Origin: Flavobacteriaceae bacterium PS02337
GTDB lineage: Bacteria > Bacteroidota > Bacteroidia > Flavobacteriales > Flavobacteriaceae
Assembly: GCA_029959285.1 (NCBI GenBank)
Contig: JASCOE010000012.1
Location: forward strand, 120,570-184,569
DNA: 64,000 bases
Reading direction: 5' to 3'
Positions within the stretch are counted from its first letter, which is position 1. Every line of letters begins with the position of its first letter. The position numbers and the translations under genes are program-made. Positions 42,396-50,621 of this stretch are shown here, piece after piece. The notes beneath the pieces are model-generated. The model searched no databases. It was not told the origin of the DNA and worked only from the letters and a program-made list of their open reading frames with translations.

Positions 42396-44042
42396 TTGAA
42401 AAATTATTGCTTATTTCTGTTTCTTGTTATGGTAAATTTTCCAGTTTTTGCATTGGAAAGCACCGATATTATTTTAAAAGAATTGAATGAAGCAATAAAA
42501 AATAAACAGCATTACGTAAAGATTAAAGAAGAGCGAATTCTGAACTTCAAGAAAATAAAATCGGATAATCTTACGAAAGAGCAGGAGTATAATTACAACA
42601 AAACATTATACCTAGAATATCAAAAACTAAATTCGGATTCGGCAATTCAATACGTTAGAAAAAATCTTAAAATTGCTGAGGAAATTCAAAATAAAGAACT
42701 TTTTAATTTAGCTCAATTACAGTTAGTTACGCTTTATTCTTCATCAGGAAAATATCGCGAATCGGAAGCTATTCTAAAAAGTATCAATAAAAAGAATTTA
42801 GAACCTTCTTTGCTTCCCAATTATTATATTTCATATCGCGAATTTTTTGAGCACTACGCTGCAAATAGTTACAGTTTAGAATACCGAAAACAAATTGGAA
42901 AATACCGCGATTCGTTGTTAGGAGTTTTAAATAAAAATACTTTAGAATATCAGATTAATAGAATTCAGCAGGATATTTTTATCAATAAAAAATACAAAGA
43001 TCCAAAAAAGGAGTTACTGAGTTTATTGAATAATACCAAAGAAGAAAATCCGCAATATGCGATGATTACTTATTTATTAGGGAAAATTGCAGAAGCGACT
43101 CATGATTTAGAATCTAGAAAAAAATATTACGCACTTTCTGCAACTTCAGATATTAAAAATGCTAATAAAGATAATGCTTCCTTGCAAGAATTGGCTTTGG
43201 TTTTTTATGAAATTGGTGATGTAGATATGGCGTATAAGTTGACACAATCAGCCATTGAAGATGCATTGTATTGCAATGTTCAGTTTCGAACTTTGCTAAT
43301 GTCAGAAGTTTATTCGATTATCAATACCGTTTATCAAGAGCGTGAAGCACAACGAAAAAGTGAATTACAAATTTACTTGCTTTGCATTAGTCTACTCTCT
43401 TTGTTTTTGCTGGTTGCGATTATTTACGTTTACAAACAAATGAAAAAGGTTTCTAGAATTCGAACAGAATTGTATGAAACGAGTCAGAAATTGGCAGAAT
43501 TAAACAAAGACATAACAGAAACAAATAGTCAGCTTCAAGAAAGTAATCTGCAATTGTCTGAATCTAATTTGGTTAAAGAAGAATATATTGCACATTTCTT
43601 CAATCTTTGTTCGACTTACATCAATAAATTAGAAAACTACAGAATCATCTTAAACAAAAAAGCGACAGCCAAACAGTTTGATGAAATTTATAAAATATTA
43701 AAATCAACTACTTTAGTTGATAATGAGTTAGAAGAATTATACAAGAATTTCGATATTATCTTTCTAAACTTATATCCAACATTCGTTAAAGACTTTAATG
43801 CTTTGCTAATTTCAGAAGAACAAATTGTACTTAAACAAAACGAGTTATTAAATACAGAACTTCGAATTTTTGCTTTAATCAGACTCGGAATTACCGACAG
43901 TGTTAAAATAGCAGCATTTTTACGTTACTCTTTGAGCACAATTTACAACTATCGAACAAGAGCTCGAAATAAAGCGGCAGTTTCAAGAAATGATTTCGAA
44001 GAAATGGTAATGAAAATCGGTATAATGTCTTTGAAATCATAA
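42396..44042 (+). CDS. DUF6377 TPR/membrane-spanning transcription regulator
   Basis: The 548-residue protein starts from a TTG at 42396 (MKNYCLFLFLVMVNFPVFALE, signal-like) and has five parts: an exported helical TPR-like region (residues 20-320), one membrane helix near 325-345 (IYLLCISLLSLFLLVAIIYVYK), a coiled coil (ETSQKLAELNKDITETNSQLQESNLQLSESNL), the family block VKEEYIAHFFNLCSTYINKLENYRIILNKKA, and a C-terminal LuxR-type HTH (ALIRLGITDSVKIAAFLRYSLSTIYNYRTRARNKAA). Such proteins sit beside Bacteroidota glycan-use loci and sense a periplasmic signal. The GH3, DUF1349 and acyltransferase genes downstream are its likely targets. Confidence 0.82.
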   Translation: MKNYCLFLFLVMVNFPVFALESTDIILKELNEAIKNKQHYVKIKEERILNFKKIKSDNLTKEQEYNYNKTLYLEYQKLNSDSAIQYVRKNLKIAEEIQNKELFNLAQLQLVTLYSSSGKYRESEAILKSINKKNLEPSLLPNYYISYREFFEHYAANSYSLEYRKQIGKYRDSLLGVLNKNTLEYQINRIQQDIFINKKYKDPKKELLSLLNNTKEENPQYAMITYLLGKIAEATHDLESRKKYYALSATSDIKNANKDNASLQELALVFYEIGDVDMAYKLTQSAIEDALYCNVQFRTLLMSEVYSIINTVYQEREAQRKSELQIYLLCISLLSLFLLVAIIYVYKQMKKVSRIRTELYETSQKLAELNKDITETNSQLQESNLQLSESNLVKEEYIAHFFNLCSTYINKLENYRIILNKKATAKQFDEIYKILKSTTLVDNELEELYKNFDIIFLNLYPTFVKDFNALLISEEQIVLKQNELLNTELRIFALIRLGITDSVKIAAFLRYSLSTIYNYRTRARNKAAVSRNDFEEMVMKIGIMSLKS

Positions 44043-44051
44043 ATATTTATT

Positions 44052-44145
44052 TTAAATCTACTACTTTTTTTGCTATTTTTTTAATTTTAAATATCTGTAA
44101 ATCAATATTTTATTTTTTTAAACCACTACTTTTTTCTATCTAAAA
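44052..44145 (+). promoter_or_regulatory. Candidate operator pair upstream of the GH3 gene
   Basis: A direct repeat of actacttttttt-gctat (44058-44075) and actactttttt-ctat (44125-44140) is spaced by about 65 bp in the 205-bp gap between the DUF6377 gene and GH3. The position suits binding by the upstream LuxR-type HTH. No consensus promoter is found nearby, and the region is very T-rich, so chance is possible. Confidence 0.3.
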
Positions 44146-44247
44146 ATGTAACTTGTACGATAACGTTTTAGTTTTACAATATGATAGAAAAAGTTTTATA
44201 ATAATACTTTATACTATTATCTAACTAATGCTTTAATAATTACTATT

Positions 44248-46464
44248 ATGTTAAAAAACGTTAAAACAATTGTTGTTTTACTTTTACTAAGTTCTTTTGG
44301 GATGAATGCCCAAGACAAAGTTCCAGTTTATCTTGATGATAAAAAGCCAATTAACGAGCGCGTAGAAGATGCGCTTAAAAGAATGACAACCGAAGAGAAA
44401 ATTGCCATGATTCATGCGCAATCTAAATTTAGTTCTCCAGGTGTAAAACGTCTTGGAATACCAGAAAACTGGATGACCGACGGACCACACGGAATTCGTA
44501 CAGAGGTAAAATGGGACGAATGGGATCAAGCAGGATGGACAAATGATTCATGTATTGCTTTTCCAGCTCTTACAGCGCTTTCATCTACTTGGAACAAAGA
44601 ATTGGCTTCTTTATATGGAAAATCTATTGGTGAAGAAGCGCGTTTCCGTAACAAAAATGTATTATTAGGACCTGGTGTAAATATTTACAGAAGTCCATTA
44701 AACGGTCGTAACTTCGAATATATGGGAGAAGATCCGTTTTTAACTTCTAAAATGGTTGTTCCTTACATTAAAGGAGTTCAGTCAAACGGAGTTGCGGCTT
44801 GCGTAAAACACTTCGCATTAAACAATCAAGAAACAAATCGTAACTCAGTTAACGTAATTGTTGACGATCGTGCATTGTACGAAATTTATCTTCCTGCTTT
44901 TAAAGCTGCAGTTCAAGAAGGTGACGTTTGGGCAATTATGGGTGCTTACAACAAATATAAAGGTCAGCAATGTTGCCACAACGAATATTTATTGAATGAT
45001 ATTCTTCGCGGAGAATGGGGTTTCAAAGGAGTTGTAGTTTCAGATTGGGGTGGAGTTAACGATACCAAACAAGCTATCCATAATGGTTTAGACATGGAAT
45101 TTGGTTCATGGACAAACGGACTTTCTTGGGGAACAAGTAATGCATATGATAACTATTATTTAGCAAAACCATATTCTGAGATGATCAGAAAAGGAGAAAT
45201 TGGAACTAAAGAATTAGACGAAAAAGTACGTCGTATTCTACGTTTATCTTTCTTAACTACAATGGACAGAAACCGTCCTTTTGGATCTTTTGGAACAGAA
45301 GAACACGCTTTAGCTGGTCGTAAAATCGCTGAAGAAGGAATTGTTTTATTACAAAACAACAATAATATACTTCCAATCAATCTTTCTAAAACTAAAAAGA
45401 TTGCTGTAATTGGAGAGAATGCTATTAAAATGATGACTGTTGGAGGAGGAAGTTCTTCGCTTAAAGCAAGATACGAAATTACTCCGCTTGAAGGTTTAAA
45501 GAAAAGAATCGGAAACCAAGCTGAGATTGTTTATGCAAGAGGTTATGTTGGAGATCCGACAAGTAACTACAATGGTGTTATCGCTAAAGTTAGTTTAGAA
45601 GAAAAACGTCCTCAAGCAGAATTAACTGCAGAAGCTTTAAAAATTGCTAAAGATGCTGATATCGTTATTTTTATTGGAGGTTTGAACAAAAGTGAAAATC
45701 AAGATGATGAAGGACACGATCGTAAACAATTAGAATTGCCTTATGGTCAAGATAAATTAATCAGCGAATTAGTTAAAGTAAATAAAAACATTGTTTTCGT
45801 AAATATTTCTGGAAATGCCGTTGCAATGCCTTGGATTAAACAAGTTCCAGGAGTTGTTCAAGGTTGGTTTTTAGGAACTGAAGCTGGAAATGCTTTAGCA
45901 AATGTTTTAGTTGGAGATGTGAATCCGTCTGGAAAATTATCTTTTACTTTCCCTGTAAAATTAGCTGATAACGGAGCTCACGCTTTAGGAGAATTTCCTG
46001 GTAAAGATGAAGTAAAATACAACGAAGGAATTTTTGTTGGATACCGTTGGGTTGATAAAAACAAAATCAAACCTTTATTCCCTTTTGGACACGGATTAAG
46101 CTACACAACTTTTGCTTACGGAAAAGTATCGGCTGACAAAAAACAGATTAACGCTGGAGATAAAATTACATTCTCAGTTAATGTAAAAAATACTGGAAGT
46201 AGAGAAGGATCAGAAGTAGTGCAATTGTACATTACAGACGTTAAATCTTCATTGGCTCGTCCGATAAAAGAATTGAAAGGTTTTGAGAAAGTGGCTCTTA
46301 AAGCTGGAGAAGAAAAAACAGTAACGTTTACAATCGATAAAACGGCTTTAAGTTTCTTCGACGATAAAAAACACGACTGGGTTGCTGAACCTGGTGATTT
46401 TGAAGCGATTATTGGAGCTTCGTCAACAGATATAAAATCTAAAGTGAATTTCTCACTTAAATAA
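44248..46464 (+). CDS. GH3 family beta-glucosidase-type glycoside hydrolase
   Basis: The 738-residue protein is exported: the signal is VKTIVVLLLLSSFGMNAQ. The GH3 N-terminal barrel contains PENWMTDGPHGIR, NVLLGPGVNIYRSPLNGRNFEYMGEDP, ACVKHFALNNQE (the KHF-x-N motif) and VVVSDWGG with the nucleophile Asp266. The second alpha/beta domain follows (KIAVIGENA, ADIVIFIGGLN), then a fibronectin-III-like domain (GHGLSYTTFAYGKVS, GEEKTVTFTIDKTALSFFDD). The acid/base Glu is expected in the second domain (GGLNKSENQDDEGHDR). Substrate probably beta-glucosides or a similar beta-glycan. It is preceded by a DUF6377 regulator. Confidence 0.9.
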   Translation: MLKNVKTIVVLLLLSSFGMNAQDKVPVYLDDKKPINERVEDALKRMTTEEKIAMIHAQSKFSSPGVKRLGIPENWMTDGPHGIRTEVKWDEWDQAGWTNDSCIAFPALTALSSTWNKELASLYGKSIGEEARFRNKNVLLGPGVNIYRSPLNGRNFEYMGEDPFLTSKMVVPYIKGVQSNGVAACVKHFALNNQETNRNSVNVIVDDRALYEIYLPAFKAAVQEGDVWAIMGAYNKYKGQQCCHNEYLLNDILRGEWGFKGVVVSDWGGVNDTKQAIHNGLDMEFGSWTNGLSWGTSNAYDNYYLAKPYSEMIRKGEIGTKELDEKVRRILRLSFLTTMDRNRPFGSFGTEEHALAGRKIAEEGIVLLQNNNNILPINLSKTKKIAVIGENAIKMMTVGGGSSSLKARYEITPLEGLKKRIGNQAEIVYARGYVGDPTSNYNGVIAKVSLEEKRPQAELTAEALKIAKDADIVIFIGGLNKSENQDDEGHDRKQLELPYGQDKLISELVKVNKNIVFVNISGNAVAMPWIKQVPGVVQGWFLGTEAGNALANVLVGDVNPSGKLSFTFPVKLADNGAHALGEFPGKDEVKYNEGIFVGYRWVDKNKIKPLFPFGHGLSYTTFAYGKVSADKKQINAGDKITFSVNVKNTGSREGSEVVQLYITDVKSSLARPIKELKGFEKVALKAGEEKTVTFTIDKTALSFFDDKKHDWVAEPGDFEAIIGASSTDIKSKVNFSLK

Positions 46465-46493
46465 GTTTTTTATTTCTAAAATTGGTTGGTTTG

Positions 46494-46531
46494 TAAAGCT
46501 GCAAGTGTCAAAATTTGCAGCTTTGCTTTTG
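46494..46531 (+). terminator. Hairpin terminator after the GH3 gene
   Basis: The stem aaagctgcaa / ttgcagcttt has a 9-nt loop and is followed by gctttt. Confidence 0.7.
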
Positions 46532-46542
46532 GTTAAAAATTC

Positions 46543-46648
46543 ACAATTAAGACATTAAGAAGCATAAAGAGAAGCTTTATGATCTTAATATTTAAGGATT
46601 AAGATTAGATTCATTAAGTCAAACTTAATTTTCTTAATATCTTAATGG
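46543..46648. repeat. Facing-arm word repeat, word cttaat / attaag
   Basis: The left arm at about 46543-46568 (caattaagacattaagaagc) and the right arm at about 46624-46648 (ttaattttcttaatatctta) are imperfect reverse complements. Further ttaag words lie between. It ends 16 bp before the DUF1349 gene. Confidence 0.65.
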
Positions 46649-46664
46649 TAAAAAAAGAAACAAC

Positions 46665-47312
46665 ATGAAAAAAATTACGATTGCAATATTGACTTTATTT
46701 TTTCCAAAAAATATTTCAGCACAGACACTGAATAAAATGCAATGGTTTAATGAACCTGAAAAATGGGAAATTAAAAATAATGCATTAATTATGAATGTTA
46801 CCGCAAATAGCGATTACTGGAGAATTTCTCATTACGGTTTTACTGTTGATGACGCGCCATTTTACTATACCAATTATGGCGGTGAATTTGAAGCCAAAGT
46901 AAAATTGACAGGAAACTACATCGCTCGTTTCGACCAAATGGGATTAATGATTCGTATTGATGAGAAAAACTACATCAAAACTGGAGTTGAATTTGTTGAC
47001 GGAAAATTCAATGTTAGCACTGTTGTTACACACGATAAAAGCGATTGGAGCGTAACTACACTAGATAAAGCGCCACCTTTTATTTGGATTAAAGCCGTGC
47101 GAAGATTAGATGCTATTGAAGTATTTTATTCTTTTGATGATAAAAATTATATCATGACTAGAAATGCTCCATTGCAAGATAATACGCCAGTTATGGTTGG
47201 TTTAATGGCGGCTTCGCCAGATGGAAAAGGTTTTGAAGCTAAATTTGAAAACTTTACAGTGAAACATTTACCAGACCAAAGAAGAGCAGAGTGGCTTAAA
47301 AACCATCAATAA
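46665..47312 (+). CDS. DUF1349 family protein
   Basis: The 215-residue protein has a weak signal (ITIAILTLFFPKNISAQ) and the DUF1349 beta-sandwich: MQWFNEPEKWEIKNNALIMNVTANSDYWRISHYGF, an ARFDQMGLMIRIDEKNYIKTGVEFVDG segment, DKSDWSVT and VMVGLMAASPDGKGFEAKFENFTV. The family resembles concanavalin-like carbohydrate-binding folds and yeast regulation-of-enolase protein 1. Lying between GH3 and a glycan acyltransferase, it may bind or modify a saccharide. No catalytic residue is apparent. Confidence 0.8.
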   Translation: MKKITIAILTLFFPKNISAQTLNKMQWFNEPEKWEIKNNALIMNVTANSDYWRISHYGFTVDDAPFYYTNYGGEFEAKVKLTGNYIARFDQMGLMIRIDEKNYIKTGVEFVDGKFNVSTVVTHDKSDWSVTTLDKAPPFIWIKAVRRLDAIEVFYSFDDKNYIMTRNAPLQDNTPVMVGLMAASPDGKGFEAKFENFTVKHLPDQRRAEWLKNHQ

Positions 47313-47368
47313 TAATTGTGAATTATCAATTTAAATTAACCCTTAACAATTAATAATTAACCATTATT
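47313..47368. repeat. Short spacer with aattat/ttaa words
   Basis: The sequence aattgtgaattatcaattta is followed by ttaacaattaataattaacc. The two parts are loosely complementary and may be a small member of the facing-arm family. It directly precedes the acyltransferase gene. Confidence 0.4.
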
Positions 47369-48496
47369 ATGAATGATATTACACCTAAAAAACACTACGA
47401 AATTTTAGATGGTTTACGAGGCGTTGCGGCTATTTTAGTAGTTACTTTTCACATATTTGAAGCTTTCGCTGGCGGAAACCGTTTCGTACAAATCATCAAT
47501 CACGGTTATTTGGCTGTTGATTTCTTTTTCCTTTTATCTGGATTTGTTGTCGCTTATGCGTATGATGATCGTTGGGCAAAAATGACACAATGGGAATTTT
47601 ACAAACGTCGATTAATTCGTTTGCAGCCAATGGTAATTATAGGAATGATTATTGGCGCTATATTCTATTATTTTCAAGCTTCAGACATATTATTTCCAAT
47701 GATTGGAGGAATGGAAGTTTGGAAAGTTATTTTAACCATGGTAATTGGTTTTACGTTATTGCCAATTCCGCCTTCTTTAGAAATTAGAGGCTGGGGAGAA
47801 ATGCATCCTTTAAATGGTCCGGCATGGTCACTTTTCTTCGAGTATATTGCAAATATCTTGTACGCCTTGTTTTTTCGCAAATTTTCGAACAAAGTCATGT
47901 CAGTTTTGGTATTGATATTTGCCGGACTATTAATTAATTATACTGTTTTCGGACCAAAAGGCGACGTAATCGGCGGTTGGTCATTAAATCTGGAACAAAT
48001 GAACGTTGGATTTACGCGTTTGTTATATCCTTTTTTTGCTGGAGTTTTATTGTGCAGATTGGGAAAATTAATTCATGTAAAAAATGCTTTTTGGATTTGC
48101 AGTATTTTAATCACAATTATTTTGGCTTTACCGAGATTTGGTGACGAAAATAGCCTTTGGATGAATGGTATTTATGAATCGATTTGTATTATTTTAATTT
48201 TTCCGCTTATTGTTGCAATTGGAGCAGGAGGAGAGATTAAAAATGAATTTTCGCTTAAAATTTGTAAACTTTTGGGTGATATTTCATATCCAATTTACAT
48301 TACACATTATCCTTTAATTTATTGGTTTACAGCTTGGGTTGTAGATAATAAAGTTGCAATGAAAGACGGTTACATGGAAGGAATTGGAGTTTTAATCGCG
48401 AGTATCATCATGGCTTTCGTTTGCCTAAAATTATACGACGAACCCGTTAGAAATTGGCTTCAAAATAAATTTCTAAAGAGAAGCAAAGTTGCTTAG
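47369..48496 (+). CDS. OafA-type acyltransferase-3 membrane protein
   Basis: The 375-residue protein begins with the acyltransferase-3 motif EILDGLRGVAAILVVTFHIFEAF (catalytic-type R...H near 10-30). About ten helices follow, including LLSGFVVAYAYDDR, GPAWSLFFEYIANILY and PIYITHYPLIYWF with its HYP motif. Such enzymes O-acylate surface polysaccharides or sugars across the membrane. It follows DUF1349 by 57 bp on the same strand, and a terminator follows at 48612. The acyl donor and acceptor are unknown. Confidence 0.88.
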   Translation: MNDITPKKHYEILDGLRGVAAILVVTFHIFEAFAGGNRFVQIINHGYLAVDFFFLLSGFVVAYAYDDRWAKMTQWEFYKRRLIRLQPMVIIGMIIGAIFYYFQASDILFPMIGGMEVWKVILTMVIGFTLLPIPPSLEIRGWGEMHPLNGPAWSLFFEYIANILYALFFRKFSNKVMSVLVLIFAGLLINYTVFGPKGDVIGGWSLNLEQMNVGFTRLLYPFFAGVLLCRLGKLIHVKNAFWICSILITIILALPRFGDENSLWMNGIYESICIILIFPLIVAIGAGGEIKNEFSLKICKLLGDISYPIYITHYPLIYWFTAWVVDNKVAMKDGYMEGIGVLIASIIMAFVCLKLYDEPVRNWLQNKFLKRSKVA

Positions 48497-48499
48497 TGA

Positions 48500-48566
48500 A
48501 AAAAGAAGCAAAGTCTCAAAGCAAATAACTTTGTCCCTATGAACCTCTGCATCTTTGAACCTTTCT
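48500..48566. repeat. Facing-arm word repeat, words caaag / ctttga
   Basis: The left part agaagcaaagtctcaaagca pairs loosely with the right part ctctgcatctttgaaccttt. The same words appear at 3590-3645 and in the single arm at 48931-48968. Confidence 0.55.
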
Positions 48567-48611
48567 GAAAAAATATTGAATTTCTAAATTTTGTTAGTTA
48601 TAGATATTCAT

Positions 48612-48648
48612 TAAAGGGATGAACTTAATTGTTTATCCCTTTTTTTAT
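48612..48648 (+). terminator. Hairpin terminator after the acyltransferase gene
   Basis: The stem aaagggatgaac / gtttatccctt has an internal loop and a T-run. Confidence 0.75.
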
Positions 48649-48680
48649 ATTTTGTTTTACAAATTTTTGCATTAGAATAT

Positions 48681-48846
48681 CATTCCGTAGGAATGTTTCG
48701 TTGGTAGAAAAAATAATGAGCAGAATATTTACGTTCCGTAGGAACGTTTGATATCGTTTCAAATACTCCTGAATTTCAAACGTTCCTACGGAACGTAAAA
48801 ACCAGTAGCAACATTATTTTCTACCAACGAAATGTTCCTATGGAAC
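48681..48846. repeat. Nested palindromic element (BIME-like), cgttccgtaggaacg
   Basis: The inner arms 48730-48751 and 48776-48797 are perfect 22-nt reverse complements containing cgttccgtaggaacg, itself almost palindromic. The outer arms 48681-48718 and 48812-48846 share attccgtaggaa/ttcctatggaac and ttcgttggtagaaa/ttttctaccaacgaa. The whole is a two-level inverted array of a tagged palindrome. This resembles REP/BIME elements dispersed by single-stranded-DNA transposases of the Y1 (RAYT) type, though no such gene is in the window. Confidence 0.8.
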
Positions 48847-48860
48847 AAAGAAATATCTAA

Positions 48861-48903
48861 AAAAAAGTGGCTATCTCACTTTTGAGACAGCCACTTTTTT
48901 AAA
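48861..48903. terminator. Bidirectional terminator between the acyltransferase and OYE genes
   Basis: The stem aaaaaagtggctatctca / tgagacagccactttttt is long and nearly perfect, with A and T flanks. The convergent genes on either side are the + acyltransferase and the - OYE gene. Confidence 0.88.
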
Positions 48904-48978
48904 TATAAATAAAGACAATCAAAAGAAAACCTCTGTTCCTTTGGACCTTTGATTCTTTGAACCTTTAAAAAAAAAAAC

Positions 48979-50085
48979 TTATTCTAAAACCAATTCTCCT
49001 AAAGCCTCTTTGCTGAAACCTTTCAATTGATCTGTTTTTCCTGCTTCGATTTTAGCAACCCAATTCGGATCAGATAAAAGCGGTCTTCCAACTGCAACTA
49101 AATCAAAATCACCTCTATCGAAACGTCTGTTTAATTCATCTAAAGAAGTTGGCTGTGAACTTTCTCCAGCAAAAGCACCAAAGAAATCACCAGAAAGTCC
49201 AACAGAACCAACCGTAATTGTAGGTGCTCCAGTTACTTTTTTAGCCCATCCTGCAAAATTTAAATCAGATTCTTCAAATTCTGGTTCCCAGAAACGACGT
49301 TGTGAAGCGTGAATAATATCAACACCAGCATCAACAAGCGGCGTAAGCCAAGCTTCTAATTCCTGTGGATTTTTAGCTAATTTATAATTGTAATCAGAAG
49401 GTTTAAATTGAGAAAAACGCATGATAACGGCAAAATCATTTCCAACTTGTTTTCTGATTTCTTTTATAACTTCAATAGCAAAACGGTTACGTTCTGGCAA
49501 TGTTTTTCCTCCGTAAATATCTTCACGTAAGTTGGTTTCAGCTCTAAAGAATTGGTCAATTAAATAACCGTGCGCGCCGTGAATTTCAATCGTATCAAAA
49601 CCTAATCTTTTAGCATCAGCTGCAGCTTTACCAAAAGCTAGAATAGTATCTTCAATATCTTTCTCAGACATTGCAATTCCATTTCTGAAATCAGGACGGT
49701 TTAATCCAGACGGACCTTCAAAAGGAATAGGCGGAACCCATCCAGAATGGTGATTATCCATTATTCCCATATGCCAGATTTGAGGCCCCATTTGTCCGCC
49801 AGCAGCGTGAACTTCATCAATCACTTTTTTCCATCCGTTTAAGGCTAAATCTCCGTGAAAATGCGGCACATTGGCATCATTAGATGATGAAGGTCTTTCA
49901 ATTACAGTTCCCTCAGATAATATTAAACCCACTTGACCTTCAGCTCTTTTTTGGTAGTAAGCTGCTACTTCGTCAGTTGGAACTCCGTTTGGAGAAAAAG
50001 AGCGCGTCATTGGCGCCATTACGATTCGGTTTTTCAGATTTAACGTTTTTAAGTTAAATGGAGAAAACAGGTTGTTTGTACTCAT
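48979..50085 (-). CDS. nemA: Old Yellow Enzyme family alkene reductase
   Basis: The 368-residue flavoprotein reduces activated C=C bonds (enones, maleimides, nitro compounds) with NAD(P)H. It has the OYE barrel: NLFSPFNLKTLNLKNRIVMAPMTRS, GLILSEGTVIE, PQIWHMGIMDNHH, DTIEIHGAHGYLIDQFF (His-x-x-His) with NLREDIYGG, and DLVAVGRPLLSDPNWV near the end. The gene ends after the repeat-rich spacer. An ArsR-type regulator gene precedes it by 7 bp on the same strand, so they are cotranscribed and the regulator probably responds to electrophiles that the enzyme consumes. The nemA name follows the family and is not a claim of orthology. Confidence 0.92.
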   Translation of the reverse strand: MSTNNLFSPFNLKTLNLKNRIVMAPMTRSFSPNGVPTDEVAAYYQKRAEGQVGLILSEGTVIERPSSSNDANVPHFHGDLALNGWKKVIDEVHAAGGQMGPQIWHMGIMDNHHSGWVPPIPFEGPSGLNRPDFRNGIAMSEKDIEDTILAFGKAAADAKRLGFDTIEIHGAHGYLIDQFFRAETNLREDIYGGKTLPERNRFAIEVIKEIRKQVGNDFAVIMRFSQFKPSDYNYKLAKNPQELEAWLTPLVDAGVDIIHASQRRFWEPEFEESDLNFAGWAKKVTGAPTITVGSVGLSGDFFGAFAGESSQPTSLDELNRRFDRGDFDLVAVGRPLLSDPNWVAKIEAGKTDQLKGFSKEALGELVLE

Positions 50086-50092
50086 AGTAATT

Positions 50093-50395
50093 TTACAAAT
50101 TAGATTGAATTAATTTACTGAGTGCTTCAAAGGCACCTTCGTTACGTTTATAATAAGTCCATTGTCCAACGCGTTTGGCTTCGATAAAACCCGCACGCTG
50201 TAAAATAGACAGGTATTCTGATACTGTAGATTGTGTCAAACCAGCTTTTGCTTGAATCTGCCCAACGCAAACTCCGTGTTCAAATCCTCCACATTCAGTT
50301 TGACCAGGGAAATTTATTTCGGGTTCTTTTAACCATTCCAGCATTTCAAGTCTGGACTTGTTGGATAAGGCTTTAAATATTTCTATCGTTTCCAT
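50093..50395 (-). CDS. ArsR-family winged-helix repressor
   Basis: The 100-residue protein has METIEIFKALSNKSRLEMLEWL at the N-terminus, a GGFEHGVCVGQIQAKAGLTQSTVSEYLSILQRAGFIEAKRVGQWTYYKRNE winged helix (residues 36-85) and an amphipathic C-terminal helix. Cys35 and Cys43 lie in the loop before the recognition helices, where thiol-reactive or metal inducers often act. It is cotranscribed with the OYE gene 7 bp downstream. A perfect inverted repeat over its own -7 box suggests autorepression. The inducer is inferred to be an electrophile; a metal is the alternative. Confidence 0.9.
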   Translation of the reverse strand: METIEIFKALSNKSRLEMLEWLKEPEINFPGQTECGGFEHGVCVGQIQAKAGLTQSTVSEYLSILQRAGFIEAKRVGQWTYYKRNEGAFEALSKLIQSNL

Positions 50396-50399
50396 GATG

Positions 50400-50430
50400 C
50401 AAATATATCGACTTTTCCCGATATACCAAT
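50400..50430 (-). promoter_or_regulatory. Promoter and operator of the arsR-OYE operon
   Basis: On the minus strand this contains TATATTTG (complement of 50400-50407) with ATTG 19 nt upstream (complement of 50427-50430). The -7 box ends 5 nt before the ATG, so the mRNA is probably leaderless. A perfect inverted repeat tatatcg (50404-50410) / cgatata (50419-50425) with an 8-nt centre covers the box, a classic position for a repressor. Confidence 0.6.
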
Positions 50431-50542
50431 TAAGTAAAAAATATTTAGGATAATTTTATGATGGAGAAGAGGTAATGAGGAAGAATTTGGTAAAGAAAAA
50501 TTATATTTGCTTGTCAGTTTATGGCCCAAATAGTTTTGCGTC

Positions 50543-50578
50543 ATTTTTGTCATTCTGAGGAACGAAGAATGACAAAAC
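50543..50578. repeat. Palindromic element gtcattct...agaatgac
   Basis: The perfect arms ttttgtcattct / agaatgacaaaa flank the loop gaggaacga. The sequence resembles a short widely dispersed intergenic repeat. It lies in the divergent spacer between the arsR and TlpA-like genes and may also act as a terminator. Confidence 0.5.
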
Positions 50579-50621
50579 AAATTGATAAAATGCCCCAAAT
50601 TCAAATAAAACTTAATCCATT

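Larger units (their letters stand above)
48497..48978. other. 482-bp gene-free spacer rich in inverted repeats
   Basis: In order the spacer holds a ctttga/tcaaag word element (48500-48566), a terminator (48612-48647), a nested palindrome (48681-48846), a bidirectional terminator (48861-48903) and a single-arm ctttggaccttt word string (48931-48968) before the OYE stop. No coding frame is plausible. Confidence 0.7.

Noticed and set aside
44043-44247. Very T-rich 205-bp gap considered as a riboswitch or small RNA gene.
   Set aside because: No stable hairpin or terminator is seen; only the weak direct repeat was kept.
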